A program made the position numbers and the translations under genes. 64,000 nucleotides of DNA from a bacterium. Lineage in GTDB: Bacteria > Bacteroidota > Bacteroidia > Cytophagales > Cyclobacteriaceae. Below the pieces are notes generated by a model. It had not been told where the DNA came from, searched no databases, and saw only the letters and a list, made by a program, of their open reading frames with translations. This document shows positions 17,867 to 27,102 of this stretch, piece after piece (within the stretch, counting starts at the first letter, position 1; each line of letters begins with the position of its first letter). The stretch covers positions 124,001-188,000 of the forward strand of contig JANSWY010000002.1 of assembly GCA_024743255.1 (NCBI GenBank), in the 5' to 3' direction.

Positions 17867-20478
17867 ACAAGCAACAACCTCCAAAATGGATTAATAAAAT
17901 TCTAGACTGGTATTGTAAGGAAGAATATGTTGGGGAGATCTATGGAGATTTAATGGAGCTCTACGATCGCTGGCTGGAAGAAGGGAAGTTCAAGGCCAAT
18001 GCCAAATACGTACTCAATGCAATTCTATTCATGCGACTGTACAACTCAAGATTTAATTCAGGTCAAAACTCAAATAAAATAGACATGTTTAAAAATTACT
18101 TCAAAATCGGATATCGCAATCTGCTGAGAAATAAAGTCTATTCAGCAATTAATATCAGCGGGCTAACAGTAGGAATGGCCATAACGATGTTTATCGGGCT
18201 ATGGATAAAAGCCGAGCTTTCCTATAACACCTCACATGATAATTACGATAGAATTGCTCAAGTCATCCAACACAAAACTTACAATGGGGACATTCGCACT
18301 AACGAGGCGGTACCTTTTCCAATTGGGGATGAACTGGAAACCAAATATGGCGACTATTTCAAACACGTGGTGATGACAGGCTGGACTTACGACCATATTC
18401 TATCTCATCAGAACCTAAGAATTATAAAAAAAGGAAACTACATGGACGTCCAAGCTCCTGATCTATTGTCTCTGGAAATGATCAAAGGGACTCGTGCAGG
18501 TTTGATCGATCCTCATTCAATCTTGATTTCTGAATCAACAGCCCAGTCTTTGTTTGGAGATTCAGATGCAATGGGCCAAGTGATGGAAGTGGATAATGAA
18601 TTAACTGTTAAAGTTACTGGGATTTATAAAGATCTTCCTTCAAACTCCAGTTTTAGTGATTTACATTTTATTGTTCCATGGGACCTATATGTATCATCTT
18701 ATGCTTGGGTAACTAGTGCAAAAGAAAGGCAGGCATGGGACGAAAACTCTTATCAACTCTTCGTTCAAATCTCTGATTTGGCTACAATGGCTGATGTGAG
18801 TGAAAGGATAAAAAATGTGAAATATGATCGTTTGGAAGAAAATCAAAAATACTCCAAACCAGAAATGTTTCTTCACCCAATGTCCGATTGGCATTTAAGA
18901 TCAAATTGGGAAAATGGCGTTAAAACCGGAGGTCTCATTCAATATGTCTGGTTATTTGGTATCATTGGGATTTTCGTGTTGACATTAGCATGCGTGAATT
19001 TCATGAACCTTAGTACAGCTAGATCTGAGAAGCGAGCAAAAGAAGTTGGAATACGCAAGTCATTCGGCACATTAAAAAGACAGTTGGTTCAGCAGTTTTT
19101 ATGCGAGTCGCTATTGGTGGTATTTCTTGCATTTCTATTAGCTATTTGTTTAGTGGCTTTTATTACGCCATATGTTGGTACCATGATTGGTTATGAAATG
19201 GATTTACCATTGAATGACTTGTATTTCTGGTTGATCTCTATTGTATTCATTTCTATAACCGGCTTTCTGGCTGGAAGTTACCCTGCATTGTATCTTTCGT
19301 CTCTCAAACCAATAAAAGCTTTAAAGGGCACATTTAAAGTTGGAAAAACAGCGGTAGTATTTAGGAGGGCATTGGTGGTATTTCAATTCTCTGTTTCTGT
19401 TCTTCTCATCATTGGAACGATTGTAGTACTGGAACAAATTCAATACACAAAAGACAGGCCTCTTGGATACAATAAGGATGGTGTCATTACAATTGAGTTG
19501 AGTACTTCTGATTTCGAAGGAAAGTACAATTTGCTAAGAAATGAACTGATCAGCAGTGGTGGGATCGTTGATATGACAGAATCGTCAAGCCCAATGACCC
19601 AAGTCGAAAACACTAACGGTGGGTTTAGCTGGCAAGGAAAAGACCCAGGATTTAAGCCAAGTTTTTCCATCATTTATGTCACACATGACTATGGAAACAC
19701 GGTCAATTGGGAACTAGCCAAAGGACGTGATTTTTCAAGGGATATTTCTACTGACTCCACTGCCTATATCTTAAATGAAGCAGCTGTGAAGTACATGGGC
19801 ATGGAGAACCCTGTAGGTCAAAACATGAAATGGGGTAGGAATGATCATAAAATAATTGGAGTGGTGAAAAATATGTTGATGGAATCTCCTTCCAAACCAG
19901 TACGCCCAACCATTTATATCATCGACTACATTCATAATACCAATTATATTACTTTAAAGCTCAATCCAGATCAAAGTGTTCGCACCTCCCTGGGTCAGGT
20001 AGAGTCGGTGCTAAATGACATTGCTCCAAAGGTTCCTTTTAATCCAATATTTGTAGATCAGGAATATTCGAAAAAGTTTGAGGCTGAAGAAAGAGTTGCT
20101 AGTCTAGCAGGGATTTTTTCTATATTGGCAATTTTTATAAGTTGCCTGGGACTATTTGGATTAGCATCTTTTGTAGCGGAACAGCGAAGGAAGGAAATTG
20201 GAATTCGTAAAGTTCTTGGTGCTACTCTGCTTAACCTTTGGAAAATGTTGACCAGTGAGTTTGTTGTATTGGTCATTCTTTCTTGCTTAATAGCATCACC
20301 AATTGCCTATTACGCTTTATCATCATGGTTGGATAATTACGAATATCACATCTCTATAAGCTGGTGGTTCTTTGTTGTGGCTACAATTAGCGCACTGGCA
20401 ATTACATTGTTTACAGTAAGCTTCCATTCAATTCGTGCAGCCAAAATGAATCCAGCAAAGAGTTTGAGAACTGAGTAA
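17863..20478 (+). CDS. MacB/FtsX-type ABC transporter permease with prefix domain 2
   Basis: 871 residues from the coupled ATG 17863; ATG 17854 is an alternative. Residues 1-65 form the permease prefix domain 2 (W-Y-C-K-E-E-Y-V-G-E-I-Y-G-D-L). Next come a membrane helix, a periplasmic MacB_PCD domain, three FtsX helices, a second periplasmic domain and a second FtsX set with I-G-I-R-K-V-L-G-A. Both halves carry the V-G-I-R-K-S / I-G-I-R-K-V coupling motif. No ATP-binding subunit is nearby, so it must use one from elsewhere. Cargo is unknown; PadR pairing suggests induction by envelope or antimicrobial stress (inference). Confidence 0.9.
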   Translation: MNKQQPPKWINKILDWYCKEEYVGEIYGDLMELYDRWLEEGKFKANAKYVLNAILFMRLYNSRFNSGQNSNKIDMFKNYFKIGYRNLLRNKVYSAINISGLTVGMAITMFIGLWIKAELSYNTSHDNYDRIAQVIQHKTYNGDIRTNEAVPFPIGDELETKYGDYFKHVVMTGWTYDHILSHQNLRIIKKGNYMDVQAPDLLSLEMIKGTRAGLIDPHSILISESTAQSLFGDSDAMGQVMEVDNELTVKVTGIYKDLPSNSSFSDLHFIVPWDLYVSSYAWVTSAKERQAWDENSYQLFVQISDLATMADVSERIKNVKYDRLEENQKYSKPEMFLHPMSDWHLRSNWENGVKTGGLIQYVWLFGIIGIFVLTLACVNFMNLSTARSEKRAKEVGIRKSFGTLKRQLVQQFLCESLLVVFLAFLLAICLVAFITPYVGTMIGYEMDLPLNDLYFWLISIVFISITGFLAGSYPALYLSSLKPIKALKGTFKVGKTAVVFRRALVVFQFSVSVLLIIGTIVVLEQIQYTKDRPLGYNKDGVITIELSTSDFEGKYNLLRNELISSGGIVDMTESSSPMTQVENTNGGFSWQGKDPGFKPSFSIIYVTHDYGNTVNWELAKGRDFSRDISTDSTAYILNEAAVKYMGMENPVGQNMKWGRNDHKIIGVVKNMLMESPSKPVRPTIYIIDYIHNTNYITLKLNPDQSVRTSLGQVESVLNDIAPKVPFNPIFVDQEYSKKFEAEERVASLAGIFSILAIFISCLGLFGLASFVAEQRRKEIGIRKVLGATLLNLWKMLTSEFVVLVILSCLIASPIAYYALSSWLDNYEYHISISWWFFVVATISALAITLFTVSFHSIRAAKMNPAKSLRTE

Positions 20479-20581
20479 TTCTATGTCCAAAGGGATACCA
20501 TTCCCGGCAGTGAGACTGATTTCATTCTATCGTTTTTTGAGATAACCTATATCTTTAGGATTGATAAAATCCGGCGATGGA

Positions 20582-21631
20582 ATGAATTTAGTCTCTTACG
20601 TAATTTTTAGTGGATGCGTTTGCTCATTGGTGTTTTCATTCACTTTGATTTTTTCAAGGAATAACCAACTAGCAAACCGATTTCTGGCAGGGATCATTCT
20701 GGCATTTGGAATAAACCTTGCCATGGTTTGGATTTTATCTCAGTCATTCTTTGATCAGGTTCCATTATTGCATTTGTTACCTTATGGTATTGGTTTTGGG
20801 CTTGGGCCAATTATTTATCTCTATATTAAATCTCTCACTTCCAATGAGAAATTGAATTACTGGCATTTACTATGGCTGACTGCTGACTACATCCATAGTG
20901 CCTATCATTGGATTTACGGGAGGTCATTCCCAGATCATATTTGGCATGATATTGCTGATAAAATTGGTTCAGTATCTATATTCTTAATCATTTATTATCT
21001 CTGGGTATCCAGAAAATTGATTTTAAACTATCAAACCCAATTGAAACAAAAACTCTCCAATATTGAGCAGCAAACTCTCAATTGGCTAAATCAATTCTTT
21101 CTAATTTTCTTAATCGTCATTCCATTGTCCATTATCATTTGGATATTGGTGCTTGCAACAGATATAAATGTCAATAATCAGGTAGCAGCACCAGTTGTTC
21201 ATTTAATCATCATATTCTGGCTGGGAATAGGTGGAATCAAACAGCCACAAATTGTCTTAAAAGAAATCAACTTAAACCCTTCAAATGAGACCAGTAAAGA
21301 ATATCAACAGCATCTCAATCTATTGATTGATTGCATGGAATCTGATAGGCTCTATAAACTGAATGATCTAAATGTACGAATGTTGGAAGACAGGTTAGAC
21401 CTAACAGCGAAACAGATCTCGGAAGCTCTCAATAAAGGGTTAGGTAAAAATTTCTATTCTTTCATCAATGACTACCGGGTCAAGGAGTTTAAATCCAGAG
21501 TTTCTGAGACTAATCATTTGACATTGGCAGGCCTTGCCTATGAGTGTGGCTTTAATTCCAAAACCACTTTCCAAAGAGTCTTCAAAGAAATCACCGGAAT
21601 GCGCCCCTCAGAATATATAGATTCCTTGTAA
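20582..21631 (+). CDS. AraC-family regulator with multi-pass membrane N-terminus
   Basis: 349 residues from ATG 20582; the longer frame begins at TTG. About seven hydrophobic helices (about 5-225) precede a C-terminal AraC DNA-binding domain with S-E-A-L-N-K-G-L-G-K-N-F-Y-S-F and the signature Y-E-C-G-F-N-S-K-T-T-F-Q-R-V-F-K. Such membrane-tethered AraC regulators are common in Bacteroidota. The serine hydrolase gene 107 bp downstream on the same strand is the likely partner or target. Confidence 0.88.
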   Translation: MNLVSYVIFSGCVCSLVFSFTLIFSRNNQLANRFLAGIILAFGINLAMVWILSQSFFDQVPLLHLLPYGIGFGLGPIIYLYIKSLTSNEKLNYWHLLWLTADYIHSAYHWIYGRSFPDHIWHDIADKIGSVSIFLIIYYLWVSRKLILNYQTQLKQKLSNIEQQTLNWLNQFFLIFLIVIPLSIIIWILVLATDINVNNQVAAPVVHLIIIFWLGIGGIKQPQIVLKEINLNPSNETSKEYQQHLNLLIDCMESDRLYKLNDLNVRMLEDRLDLTAKQISEALNKGLGKNFYSFINDYRVKEFKSRVSETNHLTLAGLAYECGFNSKTTFQRVFKEITGMRPSEYIDSL

Positions 21632-21738
21632 ATGGAGTCCCACTCCCTGCAATAGTCCCTAGCAGGGTCAAAAAAGCTGTTTTTAGAAGATACTCTTCTC
21701 GTTCTTTGAAGAATAAACTCAAAGTAAATATTATACAC

Positions 21739-22833
21739 ATGAAGAATATCTATTTAATCGCAGCTATTAGTCTGTTCAAAATTCAAAGTGCAATTGGTCA
21801 GAATTACTCAGATTCCACATTTCTGGAGCAGATTGATGAGGCTCGTGAACTGATAATGAAATTAAAGAATGAGCAAAACATTCCAGGAGTGTCCATAGCA
21901 GTTGCTAAAGGTGGCCGTATCATATGGAAAGAAGGAATTGGATATGCCGATATTAAAAATGAAACCCAGGTAACAACTGAGACTAAGTTTCGAATGGGCA
22001 GTATCTCGAAATCCATTACTGCCATTGGATTAGCAAAACTTTTTGACAATGGTCAGATAGAATGGTCTGATCCTGTCTCTAAATACTTATCATATCCTGA
22101 AGCTCCTGAATACTCTTTTACCATTCAGCAACTAGCCGGACATACTTCAGGAATAAGACATTACAAGGGTTTTGAGTTTTTCTCAAACAAGCAATATTCC
22201 AGTATCGAACATAGTCTGGAAGTATTTAAGAAAGATAAACTGCTATTTGAGCCTGGAACCAAATACCAATATACTACTTACGGATATTCACTGATCGGTC
22301 GTTTGATCGAAGAAGTTTCAGGAAAATCTTTTAATGATTACATGTCTAAGGATGTTCTGTCGCAACTTGGAATGAACCACACCATATTAGAAGATGCAGG
22401 TATGGATGAAACAGGCAAAGCCATCTTCTATGGAAAAGGTGGTAAGCGTGAAGCTAAGGAAGTAAACCTTAGTGTAAAGTGGGCCGGGGGTGGTTTCCTG
22501 TCAACTCCAACCGATTTAGTTAATATGGTGAACTATGCGGGTAGATTTATTTCTTATGCCACGTTAATGGACCTCATCACACCTCAACAGCTTCCTGATG
22601 GTACTCTAACGGGGTATGGTATCGGGTTTAAGATTGGAAAGGTTGAATCAACTGGCCAGACTGTTGTCCATCATGGAGGGAGAATCAGTGGTGCAAGACC
22701 TTATTTGTTAGCGTTGCTTGATCAGCAATTGGTAATAGCTATTTGTACCAATACGGAAGCAGATTATGGTGTATCGGATGTATATGAAATTGCCCAGTCA
22801 TTTTTCAAAGAGCAGAGTTCTGTTGAGGACTAA
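21739..22833 (+). CDS. Class C beta-lactamase-fold serine hydrolase, secreted
   Basis: 364 residues from ATG 21739, where a signal peptide begins (ending S-A-I-G-Q); an upstream in-frame ATG at 21706 adds 11 residues. The catalytic Ser88-I-S-Lys91 is present. The second motif reads Y-T-T-Y-G-Y in place of Y-S-N, and the third H-H-G-G. As with the paralogue at 14112, this is the broad serine-hydrolase family of esterases and peptidases, not a demonstrated lactamase. It follows the AraC gene and is closed by a terminator hairpin. Confidence 0.85.
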   Translation: MKNIYLIAAISLFKIQSAIGQNYSDSTFLEQIDEARELIMKLKNEQNIPGVSIAVAKGGRIIWKEGIGYADIKNETQVTTETKFRMGSISKSITAIGLAKLFDNGQIEWSDPVSKYLSYPEAPEYSFTIQQLAGHTSGIRHYKGFEFFSNKQYSSIEHSLEVFKKDKLLFEPGTKYQYTTYGYSLIGRLIEEVSGKSFNDYMSKDVLSQLGMNHTILEDAGMDETGKAIFYGKGGKREAKEVNLSVKWAGGGFLSTPTDLVNMVNYAGRFISYATLMDLITPQQLPDGTLTGYGIGFKIGKVESTGQTVVHHGGRISGARPYLLALLDQQLVIAICTNTEADYGVSDVYEIAQSFFKEQSSVED

Positions 22834-22888
22834 AGGAAAGGGCAAAATCATTAATATTCTCAATCAATTCAGAAAGCATCATCTCTTT

Positions 22889-22917
22889 AAATGGCATCTA
22901 TTATTGGTGCCATTTTT
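22889..22917 (+). terminator. Rho-independent terminator
   Basis: Stem AAATGGCA (22889-22896) with TGCCATTT (22908-22915), 11-base loop, then further T residues. It ends the serine hydrolase transcript, 56 bp after the stop codon. Confidence 0.65.
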
Positions 22918-23046
22918 CCATTCACTTACATCAGTACATTCACTCTGAAAATGAGAATCACATTACAATTAAGCACATCCATAATGACTTCCTTAAAATA
23001 CTAAACCAGTAACATCTGTTTTTTGATAATATTAAAATAATGCATA

Positions 23047-23078
23047 AATTGGTTAACCAATTACTGGATTACCAGTAA
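23047..23078. promoter_or_regulatory. Two abutting palindromes upstream of the T9SS/PID-CTERM pair
   Basis: AATTGGTTAACCAATT (23047-23062) is a perfect 16-bp palindrome. It overlaps by two bases a second one, TTACTGG-ATTA-CCAGTAA (23061-23078). A further AACCAAT half-site lies near 23100. They sit 41-72 bp before the ATG of the 786-residue secreted protein and look like regulator binding sites; the binding protein is unknown. Confidence 0.5.
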
Positions 23079-23118
23079 ATATCTTACGATGAGCCTCTAA
23101 CCAATAAATTTTGAATGT

Positions 23119-25479
23119 ATGAACAGAAACTTACCCATTGTATTACTGATAGTATTGCTATCACTTAATACTTCAAGCACCTTTGCTCAGATGTATATCA
23201 GTGAAGTGCTTTATGGCCCTGGAGGTACCGATACTCCACATGAATTTTTTGAAATAAGAGGAACAGCGAGTTCAACTATAGCAGCAAACACCTACCTCGT
23301 ATTTATTGAAGGTGATGATAGTGACCCAGGTGATGTAAATATGGCTTTTGATCTAAGTGGCTTATCTTTTGGCACAAACGGATACCTTGTTTTCACTATG
23401 GAAGGCAATTCATTCACAACTACTTCTGGAGCAACGGAAGTAGAATCCTCTGATCTGGTTGGTACTGGGTGGCAAGGTGTATCAGAAGTTGTGGGATCAG
23501 CTACTGAAATAGAAGGTCTTTCAACTACAATTTTGTTAGTAACAAGTACCTCATCAATTTCCGATAGTGATGACCTAGATAGTGATAATGATGGAGAAAT
23601 TGATATTACAGGATGGACCATACATGATGGAATTGCTATTTTAGATGATGATGATACTAATGAATATGGCTATGCTGATCTTATCTACTCTCAAAATGCA
23701 GCTGGCACAATAAGCCCATCTGGTTCAACTGTATTAGCCATTGATTTTGAAGGCGGGTATGTCTCAAGAATCGGTGAATCTACAGGAAGTACGAATAATG
23801 ATTGGTTTTGCGCAACCACATCAACTTTAGACATCAATAGCTCTTCAACGGATCAGGCATTCTCAGATGAGAGTATATCTGAAGTAGGGGGACCAAGCTA
23901 TGACTTTACCGCGGTGACTTATAATGGATCCTTCTCTCCATCTACTCCAGATAAAACAAATGATTTAACGATTAGCTCCTCGCTTAGTACAACAGACGAC
24001 TTAGCATGTCACAACCTAACAATCAATTCAGGTCAAACTTTGACATTGCAAGATGGAGGATCTATCAAAGTTTACGGAAGCCTGACCGTTAATGGCACAT
24101 TGATGGTTGAGTCAGGTGGTACTTTGTGGACTTTTGATGGTAAGGACGCTGATGCTATTACGGCTGAAAGAAATACCACTTACAGTGACGGCAGATATAG
24201 TTTTGTGGGTACTCCTGTTAATACAGATGCCAGTATTACTGGAAGTGATTTAGGAAGCATCTCTTACTCTTATAACGAAACAACTGGCTATGACTCAGAT
24301 GATGGTCTATCTAGATGGGAGAATGCCAGCAGTACTCAACTAGAGGTGGGAGTAGGATATGCTCAAGCTTTCCAGGAAACAATCACTTTTACAGGAGTAC
24401 CAAATGATGGTACCATTACTGTTGATGGGCTTACGCATACAACAACGGGAACCAGTACCTCTACTGATCGTGGGTTTAATTTATTAAGTAACCCATATCC
24501 TTCTGCTATCGAAGCTGATGAATTTCTGACAGAGAACACTGATATAGATGGTGCAATCTATTTATGGGATGACGATGATTCAGATGTTGAAAGAGGCACT
24601 AACAGTGACTACATAACATGGAATAACATAGGTGATGTCGCTGGACCCAACTCAGGAAGAGTTTTTCAGGGTCAAATTAGATCTATGCAAGGATTCTTTG
24701 TGAGGGTTACCAATTCTGGGTCTGCCTCAGTAAACTTCCTTGAAGATATGCGAGGCACTGGTGATAACAGTGATGGGCGATTTTTCAGAGTTGAAGAGGA
24801 AGCTCCACTTAACTTGAAAGTAAGTTTGGAAACTAAAGATGGAGAGCTTTACAACGAAACGCTTATTGGTTTAAGAGAAGAGGCAACTGTTGGGAAAGAT
24901 AGAATGTACGATGCTATGAAGCTAAGAGGCAATAACAATCTACAGTTATACAGTTTGTTGGAAGGAGAAAAATACGCAATTCAAGGGTTACCTATATATA
25001 ATGGTGTTTCTGCCGAACTGGCGTTTGATTTTCACCATACAAGTAATGACCTGGTATTGAAAGTACAGGAAATCAGTGGATTGGAAGATGGAATGACATT
25101 TTCCCTTACTGACCATCTAACCGGCCAATCCTATGATCTATCCGAAATCAGTTCATTCAATATTTTTGCAGAATATGGCTCTGATGTGAATCGGTTTAGC
25201 ATCTCTTATGTAAGTAGAGCTGAGTTTACTAATCTACAAGAGGTATCCTCTCTGACATACCAGATAACAGAAGGAGTTTTACAAATCCTGTCTGGGAATA
25301 AACATGCATCAATGGACTATGCGATATATGACATTTCAGGACGAGTATTTTCGAAATTCAGTGGAGCTACATTTGAAAATGGGGCATTTAATATCCCAAT
25401 TCATGAACTAAGCGGCCTGTACATTATAAAGATGAAATTCGACGATGAGAATCCGGTTTCATTAAAATTCAAATTCTAA
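23119..25479 (+). CDS. Large secreted protein with lamin-tail-like domain and T9SS sorting domain
   Basis: 786 residues with a signal peptide ending S-T-F-A-Q. Residues about 25-160 resemble a lamin-tail domain (Y-I-S-E-V-L-Y-G-P, H-E-F-F-E-I-R-G). The middle has an N-L-T-I-N-S-G-Q-T-L-T-L-type beta-helix segment near 295-330, then a region shared with the protein at 38060 (S-N-P-Y, I-Y-L-W-D-D, S-M-Q-G-F-F). The last about 75 residues form a T9SS type A-like sorting domain (Y-D-I-S-G-R-V-F, then L-S-G-L-Y-I-I-K-M). The protein should be exported by T9SS to the surface. A PID-CTERM gene follows 18 bp later. Its binding or enzymatic role is not evident. Confidence 0.8.
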   Translation: MNRNLPIVLLIVLLSLNTSSTFAQMYISEVLYGPGGTDTPHEFFEIRGTASSTIAANTYLVFIEGDDSDPGDVNMAFDLSGLSFGTNGYLVFTMEGNSFTTTSGATEVESSDLVGTGWQGVSEVVGSATEIEGLSTTILLVTSTSSISDSDDLDSDNDGEIDITGWTIHDGIAILDDDDTNEYGYADLIYSQNAAGTISPSGSTVLAIDFEGGYVSRIGESTGSTNNDWFCATTSTLDINSSSTDQAFSDESISEVGGPSYDFTAVTYNGSFSPSTPDKTNDLTISSSLSTTDDLACHNLTINSGQTLTLQDGGSIKVYGSLTVNGTLMVESGGTLWTFDGKDADAITAERNTTYSDGRYSFVGTPVNTDASITGSDLGSISYSYNETTGYDSDDGLSRWENASSTQLEVGVGYAQAFQETITFTGVPNDGTITVDGLTHTTTGTSTSTDRGFNLLSNPYPSAIEADEFLTENTDIDGAIYLWDDDDSDVERGTNSDYITWNNIGDVAGPNSGRVFQGQIRSMQGFFVRVTNSGSASVNFLEDMRGTGDNSDGRFFRVEEEAPLNLKVSLETKDGELYNETLIGLREEATVGKDRMYDAMKLRGNNNLQLYSLLEGEKYAIQGLPIYNGVSAELAFDFHHTSNDLVLKVQEISGLEDGMTFSLTDHLTGQSYDLSEISSFNIFAEYGSDVNRFSISYVSRAEFTNLQEVSSLTYQITEGVLQILSGNKHASMDYAIYDISGRVFSKFSGATFENGAFNIPIHELSGLYIIKMKFDDENPVSLKFKF

Positions 25480-25497
25480 ACTCAAATGATAATTCCA

Positions 25498-25674
25498 ATG
25501 AAAACTATATATAAAAACTTACTGACCTTATCATTCATTTTAGCAGTATTTCCATTATTTGCTCAAGGTGGTCCTCCAGCTACTCCAATTGACGGGGGAC
25601 TCACAGCACTTCTTGCGGCAGGTGGTATTTACGGAATAAAAAAAATCAGAGATCATAGAAAACAAGGAAATTAG
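25498..25674 (+). CDS. PID-CTERM small sorting-domain protein (58 aa)
   Basis: 58 residues from ATG 25498; ATG 25486 adds four. A signal peptide ends F-A-Q, and almost at once comes G-P-P-A-T-P-I-D-G-G-L, a hydrophobic helix and a basic tail (G-I-K-K-I-R-D-H-R-K). The P-I-D-G-G motif plus helix plus basic tail is what I know as the PID-CTERM sorting/anchor domain of Bacteroidota; the family name is from memory. The mature part before the anchor is only a few residues. It is co-transcribed with the large secreted protein and followed by a strong terminator. A near-identical paralogue lies at 42731. Confidence 0.75.
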   Translation: MKTIYKNLLTLSFILAVFPLFAQGGPPATPIDGGLTALLAAGGIYGIKKIRDHRKQGN

Positions 25675-25700
25675 GCTAATTGCTTATATTCTAATATTAA

Positions 25701-25731
25701 AATGCCCTTGATAGAAATCAAGGGCATTTTT
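25701..25731 (+). terminator. Strong Rho-independent terminator
   Basis: Arms AATGCCCTTGAT (25701-25712) and ATCAAGGGCATT (25717-25728) form a perfect 12-bp stem with a 4-base loop, followed by TTT. It lies 26 bp after the PID-CTERM stop and 18 bp before the convergent stop codon at 25749. Confidence 0.9.
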
Positions 25732-25748
25732 GTTCCAGTAATCTTTGA

Positions 25749-27053
25749 CTACTCAACCAAAAACGGAATATTGGCATGAGCTGTGTGGCCATTCCCATCA
25801 TTTACGTATATAAATAATCGGTAAGCGCCAGGGTCTTTCGGACATTGGAATGAAGCATTCTCAGTGGAATCATTATCAAAGAGGCCACTTATCACTTCAG
25901 GTATATATTCCTCATCACCACCAGTCTTTTTAGATTGACTCTCTTCCATTACTTCCCATCTGAATTGTAATGAATCGTTATCAGGATCCGTCACAATTAC
26001 TTCAGAATTGTAAGTCAGTTCTGGGTTTAACTTAATGTTATCAGTGGCCTTCTTACCATCTAATGTAAAATCTATTAGCCTGGGAGAGCGATTTTCCGGC
26101 CATGATTCATTCCATGCGAAGTGCATTGCATCAATAGACTCAGTTTCATTTCCATCCGGCATAAACATACCAAACCAGGTAGGAGTCCTTTCTTGCTTCT
26201 GCCCCCATAGGAACACAAAGGATCCCATGATCTGTTTGGTCTGCGTCATTATTGAGTTTTGATATCTACTTAAGTACAAATCAGCTTTCACAGAGCTATT
26301 ATTTTCGATTGGCGCATTCCACTCAGTTTTGGCTACTTCCCACCAACCGGTGGCTCCCCATTCTGTAACGATTAACGGACCAGTATAAGTAGATTCCTCA
26401 ATGATTTGTGGTAAGAAATCCATTGGGCCATATAATTGAACACTCAGGAAATCTAAGTCGGTCGCTTTGGTTTTTATCCATTCTACTTCCTTGCTATTGA
26501 GTCCGGCTAGTGGGGTAGTGGTCAGGTGATGTGGATCTACCTCGTGAATCATTTTTGAGATATCATTGACCGCATCCCATACTTTTGGATTTGTATATTC
26601 ATGGTTGAGTTCATTGCCAATACCCCACATTATCAATGCCGGATGGTCCTTATACTTCATGATTTTGCGTTTGACCTGATCCAACTGTTCTTTTACTTTT
26701 TCCTCATCATTATAATCGAAACCATGACGTTCTATCCCTATTCTCAAGCCCATCATTACCTTTAGTCCATGCTTTTGGGCATTATCCAGAACTTCCTGCG
26801 CATCTTCAGTTCCCCAGGTCCGAATTGCATTGGCTCCATGTTTGGCAAGTGCGTCGATACTTCCTCGTTCTACACCAGCTCCTTTTATAAAAAAGGGTTC
26901 ATTGTCTAAAAAGATCCGATATCCATCCGCTGTTTCTTTAATTGATGCCTTTGTGATGTCTTGATTAGTTGCTTTTTGATCATGTGTTGAACAGCTTAAA
27001 AATACTGTTGCTAATGTTACCATCATTAAAAAATTCCCAATAGTGTATTTCAT
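25749..27053 (-). CDS. Lipoprotein with GH2-type TIM-barrel glycosidase domain
   Basis: 434 residues. A lipoprotein signal ends F-L-S-C, with Cys21 as lipid anchor. A GH2-C/GH-A TIM barrel (about 50-310) carries the acid/base pair N147-E148 (I-G-N-E-L) and the candidate nucleophile Glu231 (V-T-E-W-G). The start of the barrel shows F-F-I-K-G-A-G-V-E-R. A C-terminal beta domain (about 335-434) looks Ig- or cadherin-like. The glycan substrate is unknown; there is no SusC/SusD pair nearby, so it is not part of an obvious polysaccharide locus. It lies 49 bp downstream of the broken nucleotidyltransferase gene. Confidence 0.78.
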   Translation of the reverse strand: MKYTIGNFLMMVTLATVFLSCSTHDQKATNQDITKASIKETADGYRIFLDNEPFFIKGAGVERGSIDALAKHGANAIRTWGTEDAQEVLDNAQKHGLKVMMGLRIGIERHGFDYNDEEKVKEQLDQVKRKIMKYKDHPALIMWGIGNELNHEYTNPKVWDAVNDISKMIHEVDPHHLTTTPLAGLNSKEVEWIKTKATDLDFLSVQLYGPMDFLPQIIEESTYTGPLIVTEWGATGWWEVAKTEWNAPIENNSSVKADLYLSRYQNSIMTQTKQIMGSFVFLWGQKQERTPTWFGMFMPDGNETESIDAMHFAWNESWPENRSPRLIDFTLDGKKATDNIKLNPELTYNSEVIVTDPDNDSLQFRWEVMEESQSKKTGGDEEYIPEVISGLFDNDSTENASFQCPKDPGAYRLFIYVNDGNGHTAHANIPFLVE

Positions 27054-27102
27054 CCTTTTGTTACTCAGTTTATTTGCTTGTCAATTTTATTCTCTTAACA
27101 TT

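Noticed and set aside
21645-21667. CCCTGC/GCAGGG hairpin after the AraC gene
   Set aside because: Six-pair stem followed by A residues, not T, on the plus strand; too weak to call a terminator.
22766-22948. 60-codon plus-strand frame over the end of the serine hydrolase
   Set aside because: Overlaps a confident gene and its terminator; no protein-like features.
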